Origin: Palsa-360 sp963710315 | GTDB taxonomy: Bacteria > Acidobacteriota > Terriglobia > Acidiferrales > UBA7541 | Direction of reading: 5' to 3' | Assembly: GCA_963710315.1 (NCBI GenBank) | Contig: CAVPZW010000008.1 | Span: 372,001 to 436,000 of the forward strand | Length of the DNA: 64,000 nt | In this document: positions 40,984-50,148 of the stretch, in pieces | Layout of the letters: the number at the start of each line of letters is the position of its first letter | Position numbering within the stretch: position 1 is the first letter of the stretch | Translations under genes and position numbers: made by a program | The notes under the pieces: model-generated | What the model was told of the DNA's origin: nothing | What the model saw: the letters and a program-made list of their open reading frames with translations, nothing else | Database searches by the model: none

Positions 40984-43517
40984 AGCGCACCAAAAAATTC
41001 GCCCTGCTTTCGCTGATGGCTGCGCTCTGCGCGTTGTCTTTCGCGTTGACGCGAGTTTCCGCGCAGCAGGAAGCTCCCGCGGTGGGCCGTGGCCAGAGCG
41101 TCGCGGACACGCTCGAATCGATTCAGAAAGCGCGCGTGGTCACCAGAGTCCTGTTCACCGTAGCCCATCCCGACGACGAAGCCTCCACGCTGCTCACCTA
41201 TTTGCCGCACGCGCTGGGCACGGACACGACGCTCTTGACTCTAAACCGCGGCGAGGGCGGGCAGAACGCCATCGGCCCAGAGCAGGGCGCGCAACTCGGC
41301 ATCCTGCGCAGCTTCGAACTTTCCGGCGCCATGAATGTAGAAGGGCCGCACCTCTATTTCACGCGCGTCATCGATTTTGGATTTTCAAAGACGCTTGAGG
41401 AAACGCTGGAAAAATGGCAAGGCGTGGAGCTGGAAGACATGGTGCGCATGATCCGCATGCTGCGTCCGCAGATTGTGGTAAACGGCTGGGGAGGCCAGAA
41501 AACCGGCCACGGCAATCATCAAGCATCCGGGTATCAAACGCCAAAAGCAGTCGAAGCAGCCGCCGATCCCACCAAGTATCCCGATCAAATCGCAGAGGGA
41601 TTGAAGCCCTGGCGCGTCCAGACAATTTTAAATCCTGTGCGCGCGACAGCGCCGGACGAAAAAGTGGACTACACGGGTTCATGGATTGTGCCAGCCGATG
41701 AAATTTCCCCGATTTGGGGACTCAGTTACCGCGAAATTTCGGTGGAAGGCTATCTGCATCACCGTTCGCAGGGCGTCACGCCGTTTCTCAACTCGCCGTT
41801 CGTTCGGCGTCCATATGGGTTGAAGCGCGCGGATGGCAGTGCTCCTTCGGCGGCGGATTTTTCGCAGCCGCTCACCTCGCTGGCACGCGTGATTCCCGTT
41901 CCGTCCGAGGATTCCCTGAAGGCCGCGGACCACGATCTGGACGAGGCTCGGCTGGCAGCGGAAAAACTCGACTGGGGCGGCACGGTGCGCTCCATCGCCG
42001 AGGCGGGCAAGCAGATTGCCTCGCTTGAAGATCAAGTGAAGCGCTCGCAGGATTCGTCGGCCCCGGGAGCGCTGTGGGAGTTGGAGCAGGTGCGCGGACG
42101 AATCAATCATGCCTTCGCCGACGCCGCGGCGATCAAGATCGTTTCCAACTCGGACCGCAGCGAACTTGTGGCCGGGGAAGGCTTTAGCGTGCGTGCCGAA
42201 GTCGCTCACCGCAAGGACGTTCCGGCCACGTTTTCAAAAGTGGAGCTTGCGCTGCCCTCCGGCTGGAGCATCACCAAGCAGGAAGAAAAAGACGGCTCGA
42301 CAAATTTCAGCGTGGCTGTTCCCGCCGGTGCAAAAACGCCACGCGCGCCCGGCGATTTTCTGTATCCATTTCCGCCGCCGCTCGTGAATGCACGCACGCA
42401 CGTGGAGGCGGACGGTTACGCGTTCGATTTTGTGGCGCCAGTGACGAGCCTGCACGCCACCAGCGTTAGCGTATTGAGCTACCCGCTACGCATCGTTCCG
42501 CCAGTTGGGATCACGCCGGAACCGGAGCAATACGTGGTCGTCGAGTCGCGCCAGCCCAAGCAGTTCGAAGTATTCGCGCGCGTGCACTCCTTTGCGCAGA
42601 CGCCTTCGAAAGTAAGCGTGGGGGTTGAAGTGCCGTCCGGCTGGAAAGCGCCTGCGGCGGAGTCGGTCGAATTTTCCGGGGCGGGAGATCGCCTGGTTCA
42701 TCTGACGGTCATGCCACCTGCTAGAGTCGCGGCGGGAAATTACGAATTGAAGGCGTACGCAAAGCGCGGCGAGGAAACCTTCGAAACATCGCTTGAGCCG
42801 TTGCCTTCGCTGCCGACCTATCTGTGGAGCGCACCCGCCACGGTGCCCGTGCACGTGTTCTCCATCGCCATGCCGGATCGCCTGCGCGTGGGCTACATTT
42901 CCGCCGATAACGACGCCGCTATCCCGGATTCGCTGCGCCGCCTGGGCGTCGATGTTGAAATGCTGGACTCGAATGCGCTGGCCTTCGGGGACTTGAACCG
43001 CTTCGATTCCATCGTGGTCGGCATGCGCGCGTATGAGTTGCGCTCCGACGTGGTGGCCTCGAATTCGCGCCTGCTCGATTACGCCGCTGGTGGCGGCACG
43101 CTTGTGGTACTGGATCAGCGCCCGGCGGTTTGGGACCCGCTCAAGCCCGCTCCGTTCCCGGCGACGATGGGCCCCGGCCCGCGCGTCACGGACGAGAATG
43201 CGGCCGTCAATTTTAGCGATCCCGCAAGCCCGCTCCTGAATTTCCCGAACAAGATCGTAGCGCGCGATTTCGACGGTTGGGTGCAGGAGCGCGGCCTGTA
43301 TTTCTGGGAAAAGTGGGACGATAAGTATCACACCGTCCTCTCCATGCACGACCCCGGCGAGAAAGACTTGCTGGGCAGCCTCCTCTGGACCCGCACCGGC
43401 AAGGGCACCTACATCTATACAGGCCTTTCCTTCTCGCGGCAGTTGCCCGAAGGCAATGCAGGAGCGTTCCGCCTGTTTGTAAATTTGCTCAGCCAGTCGC
43501 GAAATAAGGGGAAGTAG
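40980..43517 (+). CDS. secreted PIG-L (LmbE-like) deacetylase with NEW3 and C-terminal amidotransferase-like domains
   Basis: An 845-aa exported protein. Signal peptide residues 1-28. Residues about 50-300 form a PIG-L/LmbE zinc deacetylase domain with the signature TVAHPDDEAS and further metal ligands in GHGNHQASGYQT. The middle holds a NEW3/NPCBM-associated beta domain (VSVGVEVPSGWKAPAAESVE). The C-terminal ~200 residues (RVGYISADNDAAIPDSLRRL ... GGTLVVLDQ) resemble a class I glutamine amidotransferase-like fold without an obvious catalytic Cys. Family members de-N-acetylate amino sugars. It is translationally coupled to the APC permease, suggesting the product may be imported; that is inference. 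Confidence 0.83.
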   Translation: MKRTKKFALLSLMAALCALSFALTRVSAQQEAPAVGRGQSVADTLESIQKARVVTRVLFTVAHPDDEASTLLTYLPHALGTDTTLLTLNRGEGGQNAIGPEQGAQLGILRSFELSGAMNVEGPHLYFTRVIDFGFSKTLEETLEKWQGVELEDMVRMIRMLRPQIVVNGWGGQKTGHGNHQASGYQTPKAVEAAADPTKYPDQIAEGLKPWRVQTILNPVRATAPDEKVDYTGSWIVPADEISPIWGLSYREISVEGYLHHRSQGVTPFLNSPFVRRPYGLKRADGSAPSAADFSQPLTSLARVIPVPSEDSLKAADHDLDEARLAAEKLDWGGTVRSIAEAGKQIASLEDQVKRSQDSSAPGALWELEQVRGRINHAFADAAAIKIVSNSDRSELVAGEGFSVRAEVAHRKDVPATFSKVELALPSGWSITKQEEKDGSTNFSVAVPAGAKTPRAPGDFLYPFPPPLVNARTHVEADGYAFDFVAPVTSLHATSVSVLSYPLRIVPPVGITPEPEQYVVVESRQPKQFEVFARVHSFAQTPSKVSVGVEVPSGWKAPAAESVEFSGAGDRLVHLTVMPPARVAAGNYELKAYAKRGEETFETSLEPLPSLPTYLWSAPATVPVHVFSIAMPDRLRVGYISADNDAAIPDSLRRLGVDVEMLDSNALAFGDLNRFDSIVVGMRAYELRSDVVASNSRLLDYAAGGGTLVVLDQRPAVWDPLKPAPFPATMGPGPRVTDENAAVNFSDPASPLLNFPNKIVARDFDGWVQERGLYFWEKWDDKYHTVLSMHDPGEKDLLGSLLWTRTGKGTYIYTGLSFSRQLPEGNAGAFRLFVNLLSQSRNKGK

Positions 43518-43789
43518 TCTCTGCTCGAAGGCATCGCTCCTTGCCCATTGGATTCATAGCAGGGGGTGCCTTTCAAACATCACGCCCTTCCACATTCCTT
43601 TGACAACTTACAGCGGGTGGCTGAGACTGGAGTTCCCCCTTCCAGAAAGTGAATTCCCTTGTTCGCTTGGCCACCCGGCTTCCATGCGACTTGCGATGGA
43701 ATTTGTCGAGGCGTGCCTTATTTCAGCCGAGATCGCAACGGACGATCCGGGAATGGGCGAACCTAGAACGGGAATCACGAGGCTGCTCG

Positions 43790-44716
43790 GTGTCGATAAA
43801 TGGTGTGCCTGTCCGGATTCTATTGGTAGGCGAAGCGATGGATGCATGCCGGCTTCGCGGATTGCTTGACACGGAAGATTCCAGCCATTTTCACATTGCA
43901 CATGTAGCGGACCTCGATCTGGCCGCCGAGCGCCTATCGACCGATCCCGCGGATGTGCTGCTGCTTGACCTGGGTTTCAGGCAGCTGCAGGGCCGCGCCT
44001 ATGTGCAAGCGGCGCGTGCCATGGCGCCGGACACGCCGATGGTCGTGCTGGCGGAGACCGAAGACGAACTTCTGGCAGTGGAGACGTTGCGCCAGGGCGT
44101 GCAGGATTTTCTGGCCAAGGAGCGCCTGGACCGCCCCGCGCTGGTGCGGGCGCTGCGCTATTCGATCGAGCGCCACCGGCTGCAAAAGAACCTGCAAGAT
44201 CTATCCCTGACCGACGACCTGACCGGTCTGCACAACCGCCGCGGATTCATGGCCCTGGCGGAGCAGCATTTGCGAATGATCCAGCGCAAAGGTGCGGCAT
44301 TGCTCATCTATCTGGATTTGGACGATTTGAAAACGATCAACGATACTTATGGCCACCTGGAAGGCAACCGCGCGCTGATCGTGACCGCAAATATTCTGCG
44401 AGCGTGCTTTCGGCAGTCGGACATCCTCGCGCGTCTGGGCGGCGATGAATTCTGTGTGCTGATGACGGATGCGGGGCACGATTCCGACCAGCAAGTTCGA
44501 AAACGCCTGCAGCAACGGGCAGATTTCGTCAATGGACTCTCCTCATGGCAATTCCATGTTTCCCTGAGCGTCGGAATCGCCGACGTGCCGGTTGTCCACC
44601 AGCCGCCACTGGAGCAATTGCTCCGAATTGCCGATACCCACATGTATGAAGAAAAACGCAACAAGCAGCTGCGCCGTTCTGAATCACTGGCTCTTAAACA
44701 ATCATCGGTCGCTTAA
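43790..44716 (+). CDS. REC-GGDEF diguanylate cyclase
   Basis: About 308 aa. The N-terminal receiver-like domain (VPVRILLVGEAMDAC to FLAKERLD) keeps the phospho-acceptor Asp (DVLLLDLGF) and the Lys, but the usual acidic pair is not evident. The C-terminal GGDEF domain (from LTDDLTGLHNRRGF) has an intact active site LGGDEF and, five residues before it, the RQSD inhibitory site, so it should make c-di-GMP with product inhibition. The start is uncertain: GTG 43790 begins just before the REC strand, while the frame is open to an ATG at 43649. It is the first gene of a plus-strand signalling pair with the hybrid kinase. Confidence 0.85.
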   Translation: MSINGVPVRILLVGEAMDACRLRGLLDTEDSSHFHIAHVADLDLAAERLSTDPADVLLLDLGFRQLQGRAYVQAARAMAPDTPMVVLAETEDELLAVETLRQGVQDFLAKERLDRPALVRALRYSIERHRLQKNLQDLSLTDDLTGLHNRRGFMALAEQHLRMIQRKGAALLIYLDLDDLKTINDTYGHLEGNRALIVTANILRACFRQSDILARLGGDEFCVLMTDAGHDSDQQVRKRLQQRADFVNGLSSWQFHVSLSVGIADVPVVHQPPLEQLLRIADTHMYEEKRNKQLRRSESLALKQSSVA

Positions 44717-45088
44717 ATTCCTCTGACGGAACAAAACGGCTCTCCAAACTTCACTCAAGCTACTTTCAAATCCTGCCGATAGAAAGCCAGTGGAGTGTTC
44801 GCGGGGCAGTGTGTTCCTACGGGCATTGTTCTTCACTCCAAAACTTAAGTCTCCAGGGACGGGGGCAGGAATGCAGTTCCTGAAAAGCCTGATATTCCAC
44901 GGTAGTCTTGTGACGCATGCGCGTATCCACGCGCGGACCGCGCAGCGCTTCGGCCGGTGTATGGCACTGGATTGCCCGATAGCGCTTTCCCGCGGGTTTA
45001 TTCTCGGCGCAAGGTTGCATTGCCAAATATCGGCATGCCTGTCTCGACTTCCGCGGCATTCTGTGACGAATTGCGCGGGGACCTCTTC
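44717..45088. other. intergenic region, nothing recognised
   Basis: About 370 bases between the diguanylate cyclase and the hybrid kinase. The frame of the kinase is open from 44957, so a more upstream start is possible. No c-di-GMP riboswitch core, tRNA or terminator with a T-run was recognised. Confidence 0.4.
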
Positions 45089-47494
45089 ATGAGCCAGGCG
45101 GTAACGAACTCTTTGCTGACAAAATTTTGGAACATGTCCGCACCGCTGCACGCGTTGCTCATCGCGAACTCAGGGGCGGATGCCGAGATGAACCTGCACG
45201 AGTTGAAACACGCCGGGTTCATTTGCAAGCCTCAAATCATCGCGACGCGCGGCGAATTTCTGGAGCACCTCGGGCGCTTTCCGTTTGACGTTGTGCTTGC
45301 CGATTACCGGCTGTCGGGCTGGACCGGTATGGACGCATTTTTTGCAATGCGCCAGGCCGGACGCGACGTCCCATTTATCCTGGTTACTGAAACCCTCGGC
45401 GAGGAAGTGGCTGTCGAATGCATCAAGCAGGGCGTCACGGATTACGTCTTGAAGGAGCACCTGCCCCGTCTCCCCGTGGTCGTGGCGCGGGCCTTGGAGG
45501 AGAGAGCCCTTCGCGACGCCCGCAGCCTCATGATCCAGGCGCTCCAGCAAAGCGAAGGAAATTCACTTTTCTTGTTTGCTCAAAATCCACTTCCCATGTG
45601 GGTTTTCGAATTCGATACGATGCAATTTCTTCAGGTGAACGATGCCGCCCTTCGCCACTATGGATACGAGCGAACGGAGTTCCTTGAAATGAACGCAGGC
45701 GGCCTGCACCCGGCCGAGGAAATCCCCCGTTTGTTGGGGGCGTTTCGGGATGCCACCCCTCGGCAGCAACTTCCCGGCGAGTGGCGCCACCGCAAGAAAG
45801 ATGGCTCGTTAATCGACGTGGAAATGTTCCTTCATAAGATGGATTACTCCGGACATGCGGCCGCGCTGGTGGTGGCCCAGGACATCACCGAGCGGAAACG
45901 GGCGGAAGAAGAGAAACGCAAATTTTTTACTTTGGTGGAATACTGCCGCGATTTCATCGCCGTCGCCGATCTTCACGGCAATATGGAATATGTCAACCCC
46001 GCGGGCCGCGCCATGCTGGGAATCGCCAATGCGGAATCCGTGAAAGGGATGCATTCCGGGAACTACGTAGCCCCCGCTGACCTGTCTTTAGCGCGTGACA
46101 CCATCTTGCCGGCGCTATGCTCCTCAGGGCATTGGGAAGGGGAATTGAGGTTTCGACATCTTCAAACTGGGCAGCCCCTGCCCATGGATTTCATGGGATT
46201 CCAGGTGAAGGATCAAAAGACCGGCGAACCCCGCTTCCTGGCCACCGTGTCGCGGGATGTTACCGAGCGGCGCGCTCTGGAGCGTCAGTTGCAGCACGCG
46301 CAAAAGTTCGAGGCTTTCGGCCAACTCGCGGGCGGGATCGCTCACGATTTCAATAATGTGATTGGCGCCATTCTGGGATGGGCGGAAATGGGAGAAGAGC
46401 AAGCCGCTTCCGGCAATGCGGTGCTGGAAGGCTATTTCAAGAAAATTCATTTTCAATGCGATCGCGTTACCGCGCTGATCCAGCAGTTGCTGGCGTTCGC
46501 GCGGCGGCAGATTCTCGAGCCAAGAACCCTCAGCCTCAATCAAGCCGTGCACGACGTAATGAGCCTGCTGGATAAAGTGATTGGCAAGGATATCGAAATT
46601 AAGAAAGTTCTGGCGGAGGATTTGCTCGCCGTGAGAGCCGACCCCACGCAAATCGAGCAAATGCTCGTAAATCTTTGCATCAATTCCCGAGACGCAATGC
46701 CCAAGGGCGGGCGGGTCACGATCGAGACGCGCAATGCCGTCTTCTCCGAGGAGGATTGCCGCCGGGCCGTGGGACTTCAGCCGGGCCGTTTTGTTGAATT
46801 GCGGGTGATTGACACAGGCATAGGCATGGACGCCGCCACACGAGAAAGGATTTTCGAGCCTTTCTTTACCACCAAGGGAACCGGAAAGGGCACCGGGTTG
46901 GGGCTCGCCACCGTTTACGGCATTGTGAAACAACACAATGGACTCATTCAGGTGGAAAGCGAGCCAGGCCAGGGGAGCACATTCCAAATTTTCCTTCCTG
47001 TCGATGAAACTCCCGCACTAGGTGAGTTTCGTCCGCTTCTGTTCGATGACCTGCCGGTCCGAGGAGGAAATGAAACGATCCTGCTCGCGGACGACCATGA
47101 CGGCATTTGCGAGATGGGTCAATCTGTCTTGACGGCAAAGGGATACCATGTCTTGGTTGCCCACGACGGGGAGGAAGCCGTTCAACTCTTTACCGCTCAT
47201 CGCGACAGGACTTCGCTTGTCTTGCTGGATGTGATTATGCCCCGCCGAAACGGCCCTGAAGTTTTTGCAGCCATCAAGGCGCAAAAGCCCGGCGTATCGG
47301 TGGTTTTCGCCACGGGATACAGTAATGAAACCGCCGTGCTGGCCGATCTAGTGGAGCGCGGCGTGGCGATTCTAAGAAAACCATATAGTCCTTCCGCACT
47401 TTGCCGCCGCGTCCGTGAGGTGTTGGATGCCGCCGCAGTAATGTCTTCGCCCACGGGGAACGTACTGCCCAAGTCACCGCAATATTTTCGTTGA
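45089..47494 (+). CDS. hybrid sensor histidine kinase (REC-PAS-PAS-HisKA-HATPase-REC)
   Basis: An 801-aa cytoplasmic kinase. Order: N-terminal receiver (DVVLADYRLSG, residues about 20-140), two PAS domains (LFLFAQNPLPMWVFEFDTM and FFTLVEYCRDFIAVADLHG, each followed by a PAC segment such as AALVVAQDITERK), HisKA with phospho-His in LAGGIAHDFNNVIGA, an ATPase with N box (EQMLVNLCINSRDAM) and G boxes (DTGIGMD, GTGKGTGLGLATVYG), and a C-terminal receiver with Asp in LVLLDVIMPRRNG. There are no transmembrane helices. ATG 45089 is chosen; 44957 and 45134 are alternatives. It follows the REC-GGDEF gene, and a candidate sRNA promoter begins 7 nt after its stop. Confidence 0.9.
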   Translation: MSQAVTNSLLTKFWNMSAPLHALLIANSGADAEMNLHELKHAGFICKPQIIATRGEFLEHLGRFPFDVVLADYRLSGWTGMDAFFAMRQAGRDVPFILVTETLGEEVAVECIKQGVTDYVLKEHLPRLPVVVARALEERALRDARSLMIQALQQSEGNSLFLFAQNPLPMWVFEFDTMQFLQVNDAALRHYGYERTEFLEMNAGGLHPAEEIPRLLGAFRDATPRQQLPGEWRHRKKDGSLIDVEMFLHKMDYSGHAAALVVAQDITERKRAEEEKRKFFTLVEYCRDFIAVADLHGNMEYVNPAGRAMLGIANAESVKGMHSGNYVAPADLSLARDTILPALCSSGHWEGELRFRHLQTGQPLPMDFMGFQVKDQKTGEPRFLATVSRDVTERRALERQLQHAQKFEAFGQLAGGIAHDFNNVIGAILGWAEMGEEQAASGNAVLEGYFKKIHFQCDRVTALIQQLLAFARRQILEPRTLSLNQAVHDVMSLLDKVIGKDIEIKKVLAEDLLAVRADPTQIEQMLVNLCINSRDAMPKGGRVTIETRNAVFSEEDCRRAVGLQPGRFVELRVIDTGIGMDAATRERIFEPFFTTKGTGKGTGLGLATVYGIVKQHNGLIQVESEPGQGSTFQIFLPVDETPALGEFRPLLFDDLPVRGGNETILLADDHDGICEMGQSVLTAKGYHVLVAHDGEEAVQLFTAHRDRTSLVLLDVIMPRRNGPEVFAAIKAQKPGVSVVFATGYSNETAVLADLVERGVAILRKPYSPSALCRRVREVLDAAAVMSSPTGNVLPKSPQYFR

Positions 47495-47500
47495 AAGTTG

Positions 47501-47529
47501 TTGACACGATTCGAGGCGTATGCTATCTG
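47501..47529 (+). promoter_or_regulatory. sigma-70 promoter of candidate sRNA
   Basis: Perfect TTGACA (47501-47506), 17-nt spacer, then TATCTG (47524-47529) preceded by TGC, an extended -10. It lies directly downstream of the hybrid kinase stop (47494), and no ORF follows on this strand. Confidence 0.6.
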
Positions 47530-47534
47530 GTGAG

Positions 47535-47672
47535 ACATATTAGTTAAGTTTCTTGGCGGAGAAAACACTCGGATAAAGTAGAGCAATCATCGATCTTAGC
47601 TTATTAAGTTTACCCAGCAACACCCCACCCCGGGAGGTGATGACCGATCTGGTTATTGCCTCCCTAATTTTT
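47535..47672 (+). ncRNA. candidate small RNA, about 138 nt
   Basis: The span is bounded by a good promoter (47501-47529) and an intrinsic-terminator-like hairpin (47632-47664 plus T-run). No ORF with a plausible start fills it. The 5' strand of the terminator stem reads GGGAGGTGA, identical to a perfect Shine-Dalgarno, and the region just before it is C-rich (CACCCCACCCC). The neighbours are a hybrid kinase and, convergent, a PilZ protein. No known RNA family is recognised. Confidence 0.5.
47632..47672 (+). terminator. intrinsic terminator
   Basis: GGGAGG...CCTCCC stem extends to 14 consecutive pairs if three G-U wobbles are allowed, with loop GATCT, followed by TAATTTTTT. It would end both the kinase transcript and the candidate sRNA. 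Confidence 0.65.
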
Positions 47673-47803
47673 TCCGCCTAATTTGCCCCACTGGTGATAT
47701 CTGATCTTTAAGATGCCATTCAAAAATCTCAAAAGATGTAGATTGAGGTCGTGCAGATTGGCATGCGGGGAATGACCGAAAGTTTTGGGCATCTTCCGTT
47801 ATT

Positions 47804-48163
47804 TCAATTACTTCTCTTCGCATCCGGATTGCGCAGGGACCAGTCTTCAGGGGGGAAGCTTATGCGCCAAAAACCCGGATTGGGCTTTGTGAATTCGACG
47901 GCTGTGTTAAATTTTTTGGGGCCAACCGATGTAACCAGTTTTACCGAACAATCGATCTTTTCGGCCGTCCTCACATTTTGCATGCTGATAATCTGACCTT
48001 GATCCAGCGAGATGCTTGTTTCCACCAGAGCGCCATGCGCATTCACAACGACCGTGTGTGTCTCTTCACTGAAAGGGGATTTATTGCCTTGCTTCCCTTC
48101 GAGAATCACTTTCACCTGAAGAAACAGCCGCTGGCTTCGCCTTCGGCTTGTGGTGGTTTCCAT
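47804..48163 (-). CDS. PilZ-domain protein
   Basis: A 119-aa single-domain protein. The N-terminal SRRRSQRLFLQV matches the RxxxR c-di-GMP-binding box of PilZ domains. The second motif, usually (D/N)xSxxG, is altered to NAHGAL, and VEFTKPNPGFWRI matches the C-terminal strand. It probably responds to c-di-GMP, but the changed second motif may weaken binding. It is convergent with the hybrid kinase and upstream of nothing obvious; GAGG lies about 10 nt before the ATG. Confidence 0.8.
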   Translation of the reverse strand: METTTSRRRSQRLFLQVKVILEGKQGNKSPFSEETHTVVVNAHGALVETSISLDQGQIISMQNVRTAEKIDCSVKLVTSVGPKKFNTAVEFTKPNPGFWRISFPPEDWSLRNPDAKRSN

Positions 48164-48296
48164 AGTTCCAAGCCTCGAATGATTCCGATCAAGTCCGTTT
48201 CGCTAGTCGAACATATTTTACGGTACGGCAGCATGCTTTCCGAAGGACTCTCATGGTGGCTTGTGCGTTGAAAGCAACATGCTGCAGGGATTCAAT

Positions 48297-49274
48297 TCAT
48301 CGCGCAGCCGAGGTTGAGTAGGGCGAAGCGATTGCTTCCGTATCTTGGCCGGTCTTTTTTTCAGTATGTGAAACGGCGCCGGGCTGCTTTTCGCGCGCTT
48401 TTCCCAGGCGTTTTTCGGCATACAAGAGGCGGTCGGCGCGGTCAAGAAACTGTTGAGTCGTTTCGCCTTTCTCGTATCCCACCCAGCCTGCCGAAAAGTG
48501 GATTGGAACCCTCGCACCGCCGCATTCGGCCTCCATGGGGCGCAACCTGCCCACAAGAGCCTGGATTTGGCTGGTGGTGCATTCGGGCAGAAGGACCAAG
48601 AACTCATCTCCTCCCATGCGCGCGGCAATATCCGATTTTCGTATCGCGGATTCGAGGCGCTTGGCGAAGTGCATTAGGACTTGATCCCCGGCTAGATGGC
48701 CGTAGGCATCGTTGATTTGCTTGAATTTGTCTAGGTCGAAAGAAATCACCGTCAGAGGGTGGCCGTAGCGTTCGGAGCGAGCGGCTTCCGCCGCCAGCCG
48801 TTCTTGCGCAAATCGCCGATTGCAAAGGCCAGTCAGGGGATCGATCTGCGCCTGCCGCTCAAGTTCCTCGGCCCGCACTTGCAGTACGCGCATTTCTTCA
48901 ATCTTGCCGGAGAAATTCCTGCGAAGCCTCTTCAAGGTAATCTGCTGATAAATCGTGTAAGCGTTGAAAATCAGGACCAATCCGATCAATCCACGCACGG
49001 CACGATTCACGCCAGCGTCAAAGAAGGGGTCGTCCACGCGGATGAGGCCCGGAAAACTCATCGTGAATACGGCGAAAGTGAGCAGAAGCATGACGACCAC
49101 TGCCATGCCCCAAAGCCACCAGTCGCGGCGTTCCAGCCTCAGGAGCTCCTCCTGCATGGCGGAAAGGCGCGATGCCGTAGTGGGATCGAGCTTGTACGAG
49201 TCTTCCGTTGTTGGCAGTGAGTTCATTTTCGGTCGCATGCTACGGGCGGAATCGGCAATCCACTTGATCATCAT
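48297..49274 (-). CDS. membrane diguanylate cyclase (GGDEF)
   Basis: A 325-aa protein with two transmembrane helices (about residues 55-76 and 90-112), a coiled linker (LKRLRRNFSGKIEEMRVLQV) and a C-terminal GGDEF domain (QIDPLTGLCNRRFAQERL). The active site ARMGGDEF is intact and RKSD five residues before it is the inhibitory I-site. It has no recognised periplasmic sensor domain. ATG 49274 is the longest start; 49226 (MNSLPTTED) is plausible. With the REC-GGDEF protein at 43790 and the PilZ protein it makes a local c-di-GMP output set. Confidence 0.88.
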   Translation of the reverse strand: MMIKWIADSARSMRPKMNSLPTTEDSYKLDPTTASRLSAMQEELLRLERRDWWLWGMAVVVMLLLTFAVFTMSFPGLIRVDDPFFDAGVNRAVRGLIGLVLIFNAYTIYQQITLKRLRRNFSGKIEEMRVLQVRAEELERQAQIDPLTGLCNRRFAQERLAAEAARSERYGHPLTVISFDLDKFKQINDAYGHLAGDQVLMHFAKRLESAIRKSDIAARMGGDEFLVLLPECTTSQIQALVGRLRPMEAECGGARVPIHFSAGWVGYEKGETTQQFLDRADRLLYAEKRLGKAREKQPGAVSHTEKKTGQDTEAIASPYSTSAAR

Positions 49275-49505
49275 AAATGCCGGAGAAAGCGGAAATCGAA
49301 CAATGTGCGCGCTGCGTACCAGTATATTTACTGTACCGCGGGACAGTTTCTAGTCTGCCACTAGTATGCGTGGATTAACTAATCGAGCAATGGAGGGGGG
49401 GTAATGCAGGCCATTGTTTCCACTGTTTCATCGGCCCTTGCCCATTTCTGACTTTTCGATATTGATACGAGGATGAAATCCTAGCAGGCGAGCCGACAGG
49501 GAAGA

Positions 49506-50093
49506 CTAGCCGCCTTTTTTCAGTTCGGCGAGAACCAGCTTGGCAACTTCACGCAGGGTCTCGAACACGCCCTGACCGGTAATGGCCACCCCCTCGATTA
49601 CAGGCTCGCCCTTCACTTGAAGGTGCTTGGTGAGTTCTTCAATGGGAAGGACGCCGGGAAGATCGCGCTTATTCAACTGCAAGACATACGGAATTGTATT
49701 GAAATCCAGCTTGTGCTCTTTGAGGTGCTCGCGCAGATTTTCAAGTGTTTCGAGGTTCGCGTCGAGCCGTTCTTCCTGCGAGTCCGCCACGAAGACGACA
49801 CCGTCGGCGCCCTTCAAGATTAGCTTGCGGCTGGCCTCGTAGAAGACCTGGCCGGGTACGGTATATAGATGGATACGCGTCTTGAACCCGCGCACCGTGC
49901 CCAAATCGATCGGCAGAAAATCGAAAAAGAGCGTGCGGTCCGTTTCCGTGGCCAGGGAAATCATTTTCCCTTTTTGCGCAGTCCCCGTGTGGTCATAGAT
50001 CCACTGAAGGTTGGCCGTCTTACCGCCCAGACCTGGACCGTAGTAGACCAACTTGCAGTTAATTTCGCGAGCAGGAAAATTAATAAAGGGCAC
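49506..50093 (-). CDS. mglA: MglA-like Ras-family GTPase
   Basis: A 195-aa small GTPase of the MglA family, which sets cell polarity and controls gliding or type IV pilus motility. The P-loop is YYGPGLGGKTANLQW, switch regions include LATETDRTLFFDFLPIDLG and LYTVPGQVFYEASR, and the G4 motif is QLNKRDLPG. The start codon is GTG. There is no MglB (Roadblock) gene next to it, so its GAP is encoded elsewhere or absent. A promoter is seen 30-55 nt upstream. Confidence 0.92.
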   Translation of the reverse strand: MPFINFPAREINCKLVYYGPGLGGKTANLQWIYDHTGTAQKGKMISLATETDRTLFFDFLPIDLGTVRGFKTRIHLYTVPGQVFYEASRKLILKGADGVVFVADSQEERLDANLETLENLREHLKEHKLDFNTIPYVLQLNKRDLPGVLPIEELTKHLQVKGEPVIEGVAITGQGVFETLREVAKLVLAELKKGG

Positions 50094-50119
50094 GTTTGTC
50101 CGGACTGACCGGGTCCTCT

Positions 50120-50148
50120 TTTATAGCACACGCGGCTAGTCAGGCCAA
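50120..50148 (-). promoter_or_regulatory. promoter of mglA
   Basis: On the minus strand TTGGCC (50143-50148), 17-nt spacer, TATAAA (50120-50125), about 27 nt before the GTG start of mglA. Confidence 0.6.

Noticed and set aside
43518..45088. A c-di-GMP riboswitch near the GGDEF genes.
   Set aside because: The GEMM core motif was not found on either strand in the intergenic regions.
47638..47679. A 13-codon ORF (MTDLVIASLIFSA) next to a perfect Shine-Dalgarno sequence.
   Set aside because: The ATG overlaps the Shine-Dalgarno itself, so ribosome spacing is impossible; the sequence is better read as a terminator stem.
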